Assembly: GCA_009829735.1 (NCBI GenBank)
Contig: CM020620.1
Span: 13,141,420 to 13,205,419 of the forward strand
Reading direction: 5' to 3'
Origin: Pyropia yezoensis
Taxonomy: Eukaryota; Rhodophyta; Bangiophyceae; Bangiales; Bangiaceae
Length of the DNA stretch: 64,000 nucleotides
Below are positions 1 through 12,900 of this stretch, one piece after another; the first letter of the stretch is position 1; every line of letters starts with the position of its first letter. The position numbers were made by a program, and so were the translations under genes. The notes under the pieces are model-generated. The model was not told where the DNA came from, did no database searches, and saw only the letters and a list, made by a program, of their open reading frames with translations.

Positions 1-12
1 TTTTCGTCGTCC

Positions 13-3000
13 ATGCATCGCGCCCGGAATATGGCGGCGACGCACCCCAACAGGGACCGCCTGCTGCCGCCGGCAGGGTGGCGGGAGCCGAGCAAGGCCG
101 CCGGCCAGGAGGCGACGGCTGGGGCAGAGCGAGACAATGCAGATGCCGCGGGGGGCTTCGATGGTGCTATGTCCGCGGAGGACGATGGCGACGGGCGTAG
201 CAATGTCGGGGGGGAGGACGACGACAGACCTGACATCATGACCGACGATGAGGAGGCAGGCGCGCCGGCCCTCGATTCTGACTCAGAGGACAAGGCGCCT
301 CGCAGCGGCGATGCCGCCGATGAAGATCCCCAGCAGCTGCGAAACGACGGCATGGAGCGGGGCACTTTGGCGTTCGGTGGGCTGCGGATACCGGCTCAGA
401 CTGGCAGTGTGTTTGCCCGGATCGCCGAGCTTTACGCGGCGATGCCTGAGGCGGACGAGGCCGTCCCATGTGCCGACCCTGAGCTCGTGGAGCGGCCCAC
501 CTTCTTCGACACGCCCGTCCTCCAGCAGCTTCTTTGCTTCATCGTGACGTGTGGGGGCGGGGGCCTGACCAAGTCGGGCCAGCTGATGCTGGCCAAGGTG
601 CTGCTCGCCATGGAGCCCGATCAGGACGGCCAGCTGGGTGAGGCAAACTTGCACGACAAGCTGGGTACGCTGTACAGCCTCGTCACGGCCGTGCTGGACG
701 AGGAGGGGCATGGGCTGGCTGACCGCTCGTGGCTGCAGGTTCTCCTCTCAGTGGGCCTTGGGCTGCACAACTACTTCGACCGCGACGCGCTGGACTGCGT
801 CGTTCAGGCTTTCAAGAATGCCGAAGAAGTGCAGCTTGTTGGTGAGGCCCTGCCGCCTGGTGCTGACGGCGAGCGTCGCCGCTCGAGGACGATGGACTCG
901 ATCATGTTTCTGGAAGAGCTGGCGGAAGTCCAGCGGATTCACGGCCCTGACGCTAAGATCGTCGTTTTCAGGCTGCACGCTGACGAGGCGGTCATCTCCT
1001 GAAACGGGGCATACTACGTGTACCAGATACGGATTTTCATCGTCAATGTGCGTGGCGGTAGCAGCGCGTGGGGAATCATTCGGCTCATCTCGCACATTGC
1101 CAAGGTGACTGGCAACGGCAAGAATGACGGCACACGCCAGAGGGTCAGCGAAGAGCGCAACGAGCTCTTGCAGCGGTGCTTGGCGCTTGTGCTACGCCGC
1201 TTTTTCCATGCGAGTGAGCATAGGACGCGCGTGGACCTGGATGGGCACGGGTCGTTCTTGCTGGACCCGCGTGTGGCTGGGATCGTCGTTGACCAGATGC
1301 AAGAGCGTGAGATGCTGGGCCTCATGGGTCACCAGTGTATGTTCTATTGCACCCACTGCATGGCGCGGCGGGACGACTCCTGCACGTTTCGCGGTGAAGC
1401 CGCTCTGCCTCTTCCCGTCCATTCGACGCTGGAGCAGATGACTGCTACCCTGCCTCGCATGGATGGTGGTCGCCCGCGAGTGCGGGTGGCCCTGGCAAAC
1501 AGCTGTAGTGCTCTACCTTTTGTCCCTGTGCTGGGGGCTGACCATGGCCTCGGGACGGGGTCTGCGCGCCTGTGGGACGTTGTGTCTTTTGACACTCTCC
1601 ACGTGTGTAAGCTCGGTGTCTTGCGGACTTTGACCCAGGACCTGCCGGCCATGCTTGATGCTGTTTGTGACGGCCAGCCTGCCTTGCACGGCTCGGTGCA
1701 GGACACCCTTGACGTGCTCAACTTGCGCGGGTTTGAGCTGGGGCGTCTCTGCCGATGAGTCCAAGGTACGTGTCACTCCAGCCTGCCGCCGAGTCAGCTC
1801 GTCTTTCTCTCTCCCTCTGAAGCCCTGTATCATTCTCTCCTTGTTTGACTCGAGAGCAGCGCAGTACCACGCGCGGCTCGCTGACTATTATTGCCTCCTT
1901 CCCGTCCATTGCTGTGCGTCCCGCGGTCGGTTGCATTTCTTCACCACAGGTGTCTCGCGCCGCGCACAGTGCAGCAGCCGACGATGAAGGGGCGTCAATG
2001 GCGCCATTTCGGCGTTGAGTAGCCGCATATGGTGGTGGGGCTGGTAGGCCTTGCGGGCTGGCGCGAGCCGCCGTCCCTGCAGAACTCCGCGCGCACGACA
2101 CAGGTGGCATTGGGCAGGCCCGTCAACGCAGACGGTGGGGATTCGGACGCGTCCGAGTAAGGGATCGCCGGGGGTGTGCAGCGGGAGGGGCTCCTTTTCG
2201 ACGACCCCACATACCGGGAGCTCTTCGGGCACGCCTTTGTCGAGGACGCTGTGCTACGTATGATGTGCAAGGCTGAAAAGCTGAACAATCTATTCTTCGG
2301 CGATAAGAAGGCCGACCCGGAGGTGACCACGGACGGGGAAGCCAAGGCGATAGCGCAGCTGGCCCGGGACTTGGTGGACACGATCCAGGTCCTTCTCGGG
2401 GAGAGGCACAGCACCAATCTGCATCGCCTAGCGTACCACCTGCTTGCGGGGCTGCAGAAAGTGGGGAACCTCTGGGAAGGAGACACGAGCGTGAACGAGT
2501 CGGCGCACTCATCAATCAAGGCAATGTTCCGCCGTACGAACAGGGTCGGCCGCTCGCTGATGATGCAAGTGCTGCGGGCTTTGGAGACGCAGACGGACGT
2601 GCTGCAGCCTTTTGAAGAGGAGGAGCGGGATGCTCACTGCGAGGCTGGCTTATCGGCGGTTGCCCAGGGAGTCGCTGCCGCCGCCGTGAACGCCCCCGTT
2701 GACGGCGCTGAAGAGCAGGAATACAAAGCTACGGAGCAGTTGAAGGCGTTCAAGCGCGGAGTGACCGTTTCCCTGGCGACCGTGGAAAAGCGCCCGGGAT
2801 TGGCAAGGTTGGCTGCCGCGTTGGGTGTGCCGCCCACTTCTACCGCTCTGATGGTGAACACTATTGTCAAGCGTGCTGTCTTTGAGTGTGGCGCGCCTTC
2901 TGTGCGCCAGCAGGTGCGCGACACCGTGAAGTTCCGTGGCACGCCGTGGTTCTCTTTCATCCGGTACAAGGGCGCTGATGGGCGGACGCAGTGGGGCATG

Positions 3001-3339
3001 GTAAAGGTCGTGCTACGCGCAGTGGCAGGCGCTCGTCGTTCGTGCGTGGTTGTGCCCTGTATGCGGAGGGCTGAGGCGCATCGGGCCTGCGACCTCACCG
3101 AGTTCGGCTGCCAGCGGCTCGCTTAGGACTATGCGTCCCGAGGCGACGAGTGGCCCCGTCTTGAGGCCGTTGAGCTCTCGGCTGTCCTTCGCCTGGAGCA
3201 GGTACACGTCGACTGGCAGGACCTAGTGGGGAGGCACGGCCTATTGGCCAAGCCCTCCACGCAGCCCCGGACGGCAGAGGAGCGCAGGGCGACGCGATTC
3301 TTCACGAATGCGTTTTATCCGTGGACGACACGTGCGTAG
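13..3339 (+). pseudogene. Decayed Tnp2/Plavaka-like (CACTA-type) DNA transposase
   Basis: One reading frame runs through most of 13-3339 but is broken by in-frame stops: TGA at 1000, TAG at 2020, TAA at 2158 and TAG at 3124, before a terminal TAG at 3337. Between about 1758 and 1950 the frame is also lost; a 184-nt intron with donor GTACGT at 1766 and acceptor CACAG ending at 1949 would explain part of this, but a small frameshift just upstream is still needed. Family hallmarks are visible: the HADEA motif (Asp codon 982), a Cys-x2-Cys finger near 1350-1365, DTLHVCKLGV (Asp codon 1591) and NESAH followed by K and RRTN (Glu codon 2497). These resemble the D, D and E residues of Tnp2/Plavaka transposases in the EnSpm/CACTA superfamily. 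The N-terminal ~110 residues are acidic and disordered. No start is certain because the element may begin before the window. The superfamily assignment is by motif only. Confidence 0.7.
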
Positions 3340-3989
3340 GGTTACTTCTGACCCTGTCGACCTCCGCGACAGTCGCGCTCTCTCCCTCATGGTCTGTATG
3401 AATAGGGTTGCGCACGAGTGGTCAGGCTCTCACGTTGGCTTTTTTCTCTTCGACTCCACGACTGAGGTACCCGTCTCGTTGATAGGTACGGCCCGCTCCC
3501 GTACGAGCTTTACTGTCCTTAATAACATGGTCACTTACGGCTCATTCTACAGCTTAGCAGCTGTCCTAAATCGCTGCCGCCGTCACCGTCGCCGCCACCA
3601 AGGGCCGGCATGAAGTACGCCGCAGATGCTCCGACAGCGGTTGTGTGGCGTCTACGGTGGCCGTCGGCGTGGCCGTCGCACTTCCTTCAGTGGCTGCAGA
3701 AGCGGCGGTTGGCGCCAGTGCCAATAGCACCGCCGCCACCGCCGCCGTCTATACGGCGGGTGAGCAAGGGAGACACTCAATCTCCCAAACACGCCCACCC
3801 TTCTAGAAGCTGTGTCCTCTATCGGCGTCGGCGGCCGAGGTGACGGGAGAGCCTGACCTCAACGCCCCCGTCGCCATGGTGCGGGCAAGCGCCGGACGCG
3901 GCGCCGACACTTCCACCACGCCAGCGTCGGGAGGGCACAAGGGAATGTCAACGCCGCCCGGACTCCCACCCCCTAGCGGCAGCCCCTCT
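3340..3989. other. Intergenic stretch beyond the transposase pseudogene
   Basis: I see no supported gene here. The stretch should contain the right end of the CACTA-like element, but I could not identify terminal inverted repeats. From about 3575 it becomes rich in CCGCCG and ACCGTCGCC runs, which lead into the minisatellite. Confidence 0.4.
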
Positions 3990-4980
3990 TGTCGGGTCTG
4001 TCTTGGTCACGGCAGCAGCGACCAAAGCCTTCCCCGCCGTCGCCACGATGGGGTAGTGCGCCACAAGCGCCGCAGCCACAGCCGCCGCAATGCGAGGGCG
4101 CGCGACGTCGTCGAGCGTCTGCTGTCGCCACGGCAGGCGCCAGCACCACCAGCGGCTCCGCCGCCGCCGGCGCCGCCACGGTATCTGGGTCGTCATGGGC
4201 GGGAGTTGAGGCCACACCGGGGGCGAGCGCCGCAAGCGCCGCAGCCACCGCCGCCGCAAAGCGAGAGCGCGCGACGCCGTCGAGCGTCTGCTGTCGCCAG
4301 GGCAGGCGCCAGCACCACCAGCGGCTCCGCCGCCGCCGCCGCCGCCACGGTAGGTGGGTGGGCACACGCGAGAGTTGCGGCCGCCAAGACGCCCCACACC
4401 CTGGAGGCAGCCTCGCCCGTCGGCCATGGCGATGGTGGCAGCGGGAGCGACCAACGCCATCTCAGCCGTCGCCGCGGCAGACGCCAACACCACCGGCGGC
4501 TCCGACGCCGCCGCCGCCGCCACGGTCGGTGGGCGGGCACGGGCGAGAGTTGAGCACGCCTGACGCCCCCCCTTCTGCGTCAGCCGCTCCATCGACCACG
4601 GCGATGGTGGCGGCGGGAGCGGCCAACGTCGTCGCAGTCCCCGCCGCGGTAGGCGCCTGCACTACCGGCGGCTCCGACGCCGCCGTCGCCGCCCCGACGA
4701 AGGGTGGATGAGCACGGGGGAGAGTTGAGGCCGCCCACAGACCTACTCCCCTGGTGGCAGCCTCGCCCGTCGGCCACGGCTATGGTGGCAGCAGGAGCGA
4801 CGAACGCCGTCGCAGCCATCGCCGCGGCAGACGCCAACACCACCGGCTGCTCGACGCCGCCGCCGCCGCAACGGTCGGGGGGCGGGTACGGGCGAGAGTT
4901 AAGCACGCCTGACGCCCCCTCGTCAGCGGCAGCCGCTCCATCGGCGGCGACGGGTGCAGCGGCTGGCACGACTTAAGCCG
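3990..4980. repeat. Minisatellite, about 5.5 units of alternating ~171 and ~179 bp
   Basis: A recurring core (CACCACCGGCGGCTCC with variants) starts near 4141, 4311, 4488, 4660 and 4838, so successive spacings are about 171, 178, 171 and 178 bp. A further partial unit lies upstream from about 3990, sharing the GCGTCTGCTGTCGCCA block with the first full unit. The units are (GCC)-rich and leave open Ala/Thr/Pro-rich frames on both strands. I regard these frames as a by-product of composition rather than as genes. Confidence 0.75.
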
Positions 4981-7842
4981 CCTCGATAGCCGTCACGGTG
5001 GGTGGGCAACGGCGACCGCTCGGACCGCGAAGCTGCCCGACCCCCAGCGGTGGTCTTTGCCTTCGTCCCACGTCGGACGGCTCTCCATCGATGGTTTGGC
5101 AAAAGCCGTGTCCTCACCCGGGCACTCACGGGGCTGCAGCCCGCTGGTGCCAATGCAGTCCGGACGTGGGCCCTAGATCCTAGAAGACTGAGAACTCCGC
5201 CCATGAGACGGTGCGCCTCGCCCACGATCCCGGGCTCTCATTGGCCCCTTACTTCGCGGTCTCACGACCACGTGAGACAAGAAACCGCAGCGTGCCAGGC
5301 CCCGGGGTGACGCAAACCGAGCGACTTTTCAAGGGTTTATTCATTAGCGCGCGCCCTGGCAGTCCCAGTGCGTTTTTTACGGTCTGTACGAAGACCAAAC
5401 TGTAGCGAGGAAAATCGCCAGATGGCACGTCTTCGTGACGAGGGAGAACCCGAGTGGAACAGACACGAAGACAAGCTGGACAACTGTTCCGGAGAGGAAC
5501 GAGCCGATGTGGGGGGAATCTTAGGCGATCTCAGCCGAGAGAACAACAGTGTTTCGACCAATCAGCGATTGGTAAGAGGCCCACTGTGGCTGCAGCCAAT
5601 CATCTGCTCTGGGCGATCGGGCCCCTAGAGCACGCGATTGGCTCGCCCTCACCTGCCAGCACGCGATTGGCTCCCACAGTTGTTCATGCAGTGTTGTTCT
5701 TGTCCGGATCGGCCAAAATTGGGAGAACAGCACTAATGCCTCCACACGACTATCACCCATTCGCAACAAGATCCGAGAGGCTGCCCGCTGGGGCGTATCT
5801 TCATCTCCTTGTCCACGACCACCAGGATTCACCATCCGTTGTCAACGAGCCAGTGCAACCCGGCCTGGCAGCACTCGACGGCACGACCCATCGGCCGCAC
5901 CAGGCTGCAGGGTGACCCGCGTCAGATGGTGCTCCCGTCGCTTCACAACGGCACTGCCGCAATCTCCACTGCGGTGACGCCCGGTCCGTGGAGAGAGGCG
6001 TGCGTGCGAGGTGACTTAAGGCGAAGCGCAGCCCAGGGCATCAGCGCTGTGCAACCGTGGTTGCACCCGCCCACCGCTGTGTACGGTCAGCTCAATTTCA
6101 CGTCGAGTGCGGGTTGGGTCAGCTGGTCAGGGTAGGCTCTCATGCGGCGTCCCCAGCGACCCGCTTGGATCCCTCCAGGGGATTGGCAGGCGGCCGGACC
6201 TTGGGACGGTGGAAAAGCCCAAAACGGTGAGGGGGCGGGTCAAGAATGCAGTCGCCACCATTGACGATCCATTTGGACTCCACCTTCAGCAACGCATAGG
6301 GTCGACGGCAAGCCCAACGGCTGGTAAGATTACGACGAGGGCGGTGCGGCCGTCACCGAGGGCCTCATTGTCGAGTAGATGCGCAACACACGCTTCTCGG
6401 TCAAGATGGTGCCACCACCGTCCAATGTCGCCGTCAGTGTTGCCGGCCGCACCGCTCCGCCGCCGACAGCGACCTGGACTGCGCTGCCGAAAGGAGCGTG
6501 CCCCTACCGCACCGCCGTCGGCCAGGTATGGTATATACACGTGGTGGGTGCCCCGCTGACTATTCAGCCGGACCATCAAGAGGGGTGTCCCCTCTCAGGC
6601 TGGAAAAGCCTTTCTGTCAGTACCACGCGGGTGGTGATTCGTGACCCGCCGACGCCGCGGGAACGGTGCCATGAGTCGAGGGCCGCGTCACCTTTGCCCC
6701 TGGCACGCCAAGTATGCACCGTGGGACCGACTGTCGCTCGTGGAACACAGTTCAGGACGTCAACAGAGGGGAACCAGCGAATTGGTGCACAACCACGGCC
6801 ACCGGAACGTCGTAGGATTTGGCGAGTGGATGTGGGGGCGCTGCACCGGTGCCTTCGGCGTCGAGCCAGGCGCCACACCCACCCGATCTTCCCTGTACTC
6901 ATGGGAAGAGATAGTGGCAACGTCGTCATCTCCCACGAGGACAGTCGGACACGCTCTTCGAGGCGCCCCGCCATCGCCATCGCCGTCGTCGACGCCACCT
7001 GGGTCGCCTGGCAGTCGCACTTGAGGGGGAGCTGGAAAAATGCCGAATCCTCTGCAGTGCGGTATTATTGCATGCAGACCGGCTGGTCCGACTGGCGGGG
7101 GGCGAGGAGGAAACCGCCACGGCCACCACCACAACCACCGCCGCCACCGCCCCCTCCGCCGCCGCCCAGGTCCCCTAGAGGGTGCATTCGGGGGGCGTAG
7201 ACTCACCGCCACCGCCGTTGCAGCTGACCTTCTCGCCTGCGCAGATGCCGCCGCCGCCACTGCTGCGGCCGTCGCCCGCCCTACCGTCGCTGATAACAAC
7301 ACATGACAGACTGGTTTGCGCGAGGAACAAGCACGATAAAGTCAGACGTGTTGCTGGAAATTCTAGCGGACAGCTGCGTGTGTGCGCTGTTGGTGGGTAG
7401 CGGAAGTCTGGAAGCGGTCGCCTTCCCCGTCAATGGCTTGCCACAGTACACTTTCCATACCGTACCCGGCGACGTTGACAAGCAGTTCCGGACAAGCTTG
7501 GCGTGGACCTGACCGTGCGACGTGGCACTCCCAGCTCTCTTGCATTAATTATTCCCATCTGTCGATGTCCGCGAGAGGATTTATTTTCGCCATCTCCACG
7601 CGAGATGCCGCTCAGGTCTTGGGCTATCATCGCCAAGACGAACGCGAAGCATCTCACCGAACCCCGCTACGGACCGCACTCCCCGCGTCGCGTCGTAGCC
7701 CGGTCATCCCTCCTTTGCACCTCTTGTCATCCCCACTTCTCCCTCCTGGTGCAGCCCAGCCCCTTGCCGTAACTTATCATATCCTCCTGCCGTTCGTCCT
7801 CCTTGCTGGCGCCGCGTTCTCAAGGCCCCACGTTCTGCCACC
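4981..7842. other. Gene-poor region of mixed composition
   Basis: No protein family is recognisable on either strand. Open frames exist, the longest at 6379-7200 (+), but they lack family motifs, begin in weak contexts and overlap equally long frames on the other strand. GC content is locally lower than in the flanking genes. Around 5558-5670 there is a cluster of CCAAT/ATTGG motifs. A (CCG)n-rich patch lies at 7100-7170. This could be decayed transposon or distal regulatory sequence. Confidence 0.4.
5558..5670. promoter_or_regulatory. Cluster of five CCAAT/ATTGG motifs
   Basis: CCAAT occurs at 5558 and 5596, and ATTGG (its reverse) at 5568, 5637 and 5666. Three of the ATTGG copies share the longer core GCGATTGG. 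Such spacing is typical of NF-Y-type promoters, but no gene start lies close downstream, so the function is uncertain. Confidence 0.3.
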
Positions 7843-8505
7843 ATGTCGCACTCGCGCCTGGCCTTTGCTGCGCCACCCCTGCCTACGTGCCGCCCCCGGC
7901 ACACCCCCGGGCGGGTGCTGACGGCCAGCGCTGTGCCGCCTGCAGGGTGCCCCCCCCCCCGCCATGCCGCGGGTCTGGCTGCCGCTGCGGCCACCGCTGC
8001 GGCCACCGCGGCAGCAACCGCTGCCCTGTCCGCGGCGCTCCTCTTCTGTGCCGGGGGCGTGCCGCCCGCGGTGGCCATCAGCGGCGGCGGCAATGACTAC
8101 GCGTCGAAAGAGTTCCCCGGCGCGGACTTTTCTGAAGGCTCGTACGCGGGCAAGGACTTTTCGGGCGCCAACTTTCGGCGGGCAACGTTTGCGGGGTCGG
8201 ACCTCCGGGGCGCCCGCTTCTTCAAAACCATCCTCGTTGACGCGAACTTTACGGGCGCCGACCTGTCGGGCGCGAGCATTGAAGGGGCTATCCTCCGGGG
8301 TGCCAAGCTCGGCGGCGCAATCCTCCACGACACGTACGTGAGTGACAGCGTGCTGGACGTGGCCGAGGTGGCGGGGAGCGACTGGAGCGACGTGCTCTTC
8401 CCGCTCAAGGTGGCCGAGCGGCTGTGCGCTCGCGCAGACGCCAAGGGTGTCAATGAAAAGACCGGGGTGAGCACCCGTGAGAGCCTTATGTGTGCCGATG
8501 AGTAG
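7843..8505 (+). CDS. Thylakoid-lumen pentapeptide-repeat protein
   Basis: This is a 220-aa intronless gene. Residues 1 to about 80 form a bipartite leader: a Ser/Pro/Arg-rich stroma-type transit segment, then an Ala-rich hydrophobic stretch ending in AVA, a typical lumenal processing site. From about residue 88 to 165 runs the repeat A(D/N)(F/L)xx, with repeats such as GADFS, GANFR, GSDLR, DANFT, GADLS and GAKLG; such repeats fold as a right-handed quadrilateral beta-helix. The C-terminal segment VAERLC...TGVSTRESLMC closely resembles the plant and algal thylakoid-lumen TL17-type pentapeptide proteins, including the two conserved Cys. The role in the lumen is unknown; members are often assigned to photosynthetic-complex maintenance. 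The start at 7843 is the first ATG giving a full leader. A nuclear gene for a lumenal protein implies a photosynthetic host. Confidence 0.87.
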   Translation: MSHSRLAFAAPPLPTCRPRHTPGRVLTASAVPPAGCPPPRHAAGLAAAAATAAATAAATAALSAALLFCAGGVPPAVAISGGGNDYASKEFPGADFSEGSYAGKDFSGANFRRATFAGSDLRGARFFKTILVDANFTGADLSGASIEGAILRGAKLGGAILHDTYVSDSVLDVAEVAGSDWSDVLFPLKVAERLCARADAKGVNEKTGVSTRESLMCADE

Positions 8506-8808
8506 TGGGACGGTGGGGTCCGTGAGGGGCGAGGAGCAACGATGGGGGAGGGTCAGGAGAGTGATGGAAGGGTGGCGTAGGGACGTGGGACACGGACCAA
8601 GGGACATTCGTGTCTATGGAGGGGGCGGGGGGGGTAGACCACCAGGCCCTTCGGGGGGCCCCCCGCCGCCGGCTGACCCAGGTGGACTATTGACCGCCGC
8701 CGCGACTCGTCGGCGCCTGCGAGCGCTCCTACTTGCCCGAGCCGTGCCGGCGGCTGTACCGGCAGCGGCGGTGGGACGGCGGCGTCTAGCAGCACCCCTT
8801 CCCCCCAT

Positions 8809-8814
8809 AATAAA
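8809..8814 (+). terminator. AATAAA, possible poly(A) signal of the pentapeptide gene
   Basis: AATAAA lies about 300 nt after the stop of the pentapeptide gene, within CCATAATAAATAC. It is the only match I noticed before the sequence becomes strongly GC-rich again. Use of this signal is inferred. Confidence 0.3.
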
Positions 8815-9946
8815 TACAAGATACCCGTGGACGTGCTCGGCAGACGCGGCTCCTTCATACCCTCTGGCGTGGACGTTGTTCACGGTGGGTCGTCAAAGCT
8901 GGAACACACGCCCGCATTGCCCGGCGGCACGAAGCTTGGCTCCCCTTGACAGGGAGGTGGGACAGCCGAGCGGCGGCGCGCGGTACCGTCTGTCATGACG
9001 GGCACCGCGCGGTGAACCGGGAGGGCCCGCCACGGCAGCGCCTTGCAACCTATCCCCCCCCCGCTCCCCTCTCCTCCTCTGCCATCGGCCCCTGTCAGGC
9101 CGAGCAGGACACGCGGTGGCCGGGCGGGCATGCAGCCGACTGGCCTCGCGGGCGGGGGAGAGCTGCGCGGCCGGCCCACGCGGGCGCTTGCGCGTGTCCG
9201 TCGCGACGGGCTGTCTTCCCCCGCCGCATCAGGAAGTTCCGCGCTGCCCTGCACCTTCCTTTGGTCCCTCCGCGACCATTGGACCTCGCTCGCCCCCTCG
9301 ACGGCGGAAGAGGGGAGGGGGGCAGCGGCTGTCGTGGGGCAGAGAGCGGCGCCCCTGGTGGAAGCGTTGGCTCTGGCCGGGCGACAGCGTCTGCGGACGG
9401 CGGCAGCGGCAGTGGCGCGGCTTGGGGAGCGTGTGGCACCCCCCGTGGGTCGGTGGCGGGGGAGAGGGCGAGGGAAAGGCGTCCCCGACCGGCTGCTTGT
9501 ACCACGGCCCGCAAGCGCAGATAGATTCACTGGAGCGGCGCAGCGGGGGCAGCGCCACGGCATCCGATGGTGCGAAGTCTCAGCTCCATTGGGGCACCGC
9601 CCGGCCGATACGGCGTGCGGCTGTGTGCTTCGCTGAGCAGTCGCTGGACATCTACCACCCCGCAGGACTAGAAGGGCAATTCAGTCTTGAGACGTTTTCA
9701 GGGCATTGACATTGACCTGGCGTGTATATGCTCGCCGTAGGTGCCCTGCGATGCAGCATTGAATGTCAATTGCGCTAAATATACGCTGTTGAATCGAGCA
9801 GCAGCGTGCTAGAGGCAGCGCCAGCAGAGGCAGGCCATCCTGTCACACGGGTCGCCGACAGCAAGATGACCAGAAACACGTCAAGATATGAAGAAGACAA
9901 CCGACCCGCCCACGCGCACGGGGCCTTGCACTCGCGGTTGCCCCCC
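8815..9946. other. Intergenic region between convergent genes
   Basis: The region separates the 3' ends of the pentapeptide gene (+) and the subtilase (-). Several open frames overlap on both strands at 8880-9700, all Arg/Pro/Gly-rich and without recognisable domains, as expected by chance at this GC content. From about 9690 to 9900 composition becomes AT-richer, consistent with the 3' UTR of the subtilase gene. Confidence 0.45.
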
Positions 9947-12900
9947 TCAAGTGCCACGCGCTCTCCTTATGGCGTCGAGCTCCCGTTGCAGCCGCTCGTA
10001 CCCATCGTCTTCCCCTGCATCCGCACTGCCAGCAGGCCCCCCTCCCGCACTCTGGGCGCCCCCACCACCACGGTCGCCGCCCCCCCCACGCCCACTCCCC
10101 GTCACGACCACACCCCCACCACCGCCACGTGCCGCCCCTGCCGCCTGCTCCGGCGCAGCGGCGGCCCCCGCTGGTGCACTCGGTGGTCCGGCGGGCGCAG
10201 TGCCACTGCTGGATGCCGACGCCGATGCGGCCCTGCCCGACCGCATCATTGCTTGAAAGTCCCCACTGGAGATGTTCATGGGGTTGAGCAGCGCCTCCCC
10301 ATCGACGCTGCGCGTGGGCATGTCATCCCCACCACCAGCAGCGCGGAAGCTGCTCATGGGCGCCCCGTCGGCGCCACCCGGCGAGGCCGCCGCCCCAAAC
10401 AGGGATGCCCCCGCGACAGAGCGGGTCGGCGGCGCCGGCACAGGGTCCGCAGCAGCGGCAGATGGCGGCGGCCGAGGGGGCACCACCGCAACACCCGGGG
10501 CCCCGCCTCGGCTGTCGGCCGTGGGCGGTGGTTGCCGTTCCCGTCCGCCTCCGCTTGTGCCGCCCAGGCCAGAAGGAGACACCGGCGTGATCTCGATGGG
10601 CGTCCCCAAGTCCCCAGCCCCTCTGGCCGCCATCGCGCGGGCACCTGGGCGTGACCCCGAGCCCGACGCTGGTCCAGACACGTCCAGAACCCCACTGGTC
10701 ATGGTGGCAAACGCCTCTCCACCCACCGAGTGGGTCTGCACCGGCACACCATCCGCGCGCCGGGCTTCCGCGTCGCTCATCGACGGCGTCGAGCTGGGGC
10801 CGTCGCCGCTGGTGGTGGGTCCATCCAGCGCACCCCCGCCACGGCGAAGAAAGGAGCGGCTCTTTTGGGAGGCGCCCCACCCTCGAAAAGATGAAAACTT
10901 GCCGCTGACGGGGGCGTCACGGGCTGATGAGTTGCGGAGTAGGTTGCTGGAGCTGGCTGACGAGTCGCGGCCCGCCATGCCAATGGCCGCCGCAAACGCT
11001 TCGCCCCCATACGACTGGACGTGGACGGAATCAATGTTGGGGCCGCCACCGCCGCCGCCGCCGCCTCCACCTCCACGAGAGCCAATGAAGGAGCTGTTGC
11101 CAAGGCCCCCGCCACGGGCACCGATAAAGGAACTGTTGCCAAGCCCACCGCCGCGACCGCCAGGCCCCCGCGAGGTTCCACGACTCAGGGCCGACATGAC
11201 GTTGCGGAAGGAGCGCATCATCACGTTACCACCGGCGCCTCCGCCAGCGGAGTTGACTCCGGCAAAGTCATCAAACTCGGCGGGCTCTGGCTCCTCGTCC
11301 AACGAACCGACCATCGACTCCACCTCGTCCAGCTTGTTGTGCCGCCGGTACCACACCACACCGGCGCCCACCACAATAATCGTGAACACAATGGCGCCCG
11401 CGATGATGGCAGAGAGCTGCCCCGCTGACAGCGACTTGGGATCCGGGGTAGTCTCAAAATTGGGCGCTGCCCAGTAGACATAGCCGCGGCTGTCCACCAC
11501 CCAGGCTTGCTGGACAACCTCCAAGCGGGTGCCGAGCGTGTCTTGCGTCTCATCCACCTCAGCAACAAGCGCGGTCTCCACCTTCTTGAACATCCCGCTC
11601 GCCAAGCGCTCCTCCGTAGTCACTTGATAGGTGACCAGGCTGTGACTGTCAACCGCCACGCGGCTCTGGTCGCAGGTGCTTTTGATGTTGTCGGCGCTGG
11701 TGATGAGCACCTCTGCCAGCCGCACGCGCGACCGCTCCATCACTGTCGTGTCATCACATGTCGGCGCGTCGGCCAGCTTCAGCACGAAGTAAATGAAGAT
11801 CTCATTCTCATTCGGGTTCTCTGCGGACACGGGCGGAAGCGCACGCACATACGCCAAGCGGTTGGTTGGGGTGTCGGGAGGTAGCCCCGATACGGCGCCC
11901 TGCGTGGAGATGGCGATGATAATTTCGTTCACATCGTTGGGCAGCAAGCGCTCGTTCAGGCTCAACAGTAGCACCACGATGCCTGCCACGTGAGGCGCCG
12001 CCTGGGATGTACCACTGAGTGAGTGCGTTGCGTGTGCTCCCGTATGCCACGCTGACAAAATTCCCCCACCGGGCGCATATACATGAGTGCATTCGCCGAC
12101 ATTAGTGTTGGCCGTCCGCTCGTCCGTCTTGAGTGTCGCCCCGACGGTCAGGGCACCCTTGGCCGATGCTGGCGAGTAGTCACATGAGTAGGCTCGCTCG
12201 TTGCCAGCCGCCACGACCACGGGAATACCAAACCCTACAACCTGCTCCACCCCCGCGTTGATCGCAATCGACTTGTCCGTCATGAGGGACATAACCACCA
12301 CCGCCGGGATGCGGCCTTGCCGCTGCACGTCTAGAAGTACCCACTCGAGTGCTCTCAGCACGTTGGAGGTGTCGCCCTCGTTGGCACAATCGAGCACACG
12401 GACTGCCACCAGACTGACGCCGGGCGCCACGCCAACATTCGTTCCCCCCACAATGGCTGCCACGTGCGTCCCATGGCCATTGCAATCCTCCGCCTCCTTC
12501 TTCGAGTCGACAAAGTCGTAGCCATAGAAGGCACGTGACCCGAACTCCACGTGGTCCTTACGGATGCCCGAGTCGAGGACATACACCCACCCACCCTGCC
12601 CGCCGGTTTGGCTAATGGCGTAGCTGTCGTCCAGCGGCAGCCGCCGCTGGTCAATTCGGTCCAGACCCCACGGCAGAGGTGTCGGTGTCGGCAACGCGCT
12701 CCGAACGGTGAGGACAAAGTCCCCTTCCACCGCCTTGACGCCTGAGACCACCACCCAGTAGTTGCCCGCCGAAGCCCGGTAGTCGATGGAGGAACGGGAG
12801 GAGGAAAGAGCACACGACCGGTCATTGTTGTTGAACGCGAGTGTCGAGTTGGGCACCGCTTGGGGAAAGGGGTCCGCCGAAAGCAGCGCCAACACAGAGT

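Noticed and set aside
6379-7200. 273-codon plus-strand ORF
   Set aside because: No family resemblance, ends in poly-Pro from a CCG repeat and competes with equally long antisense frames.
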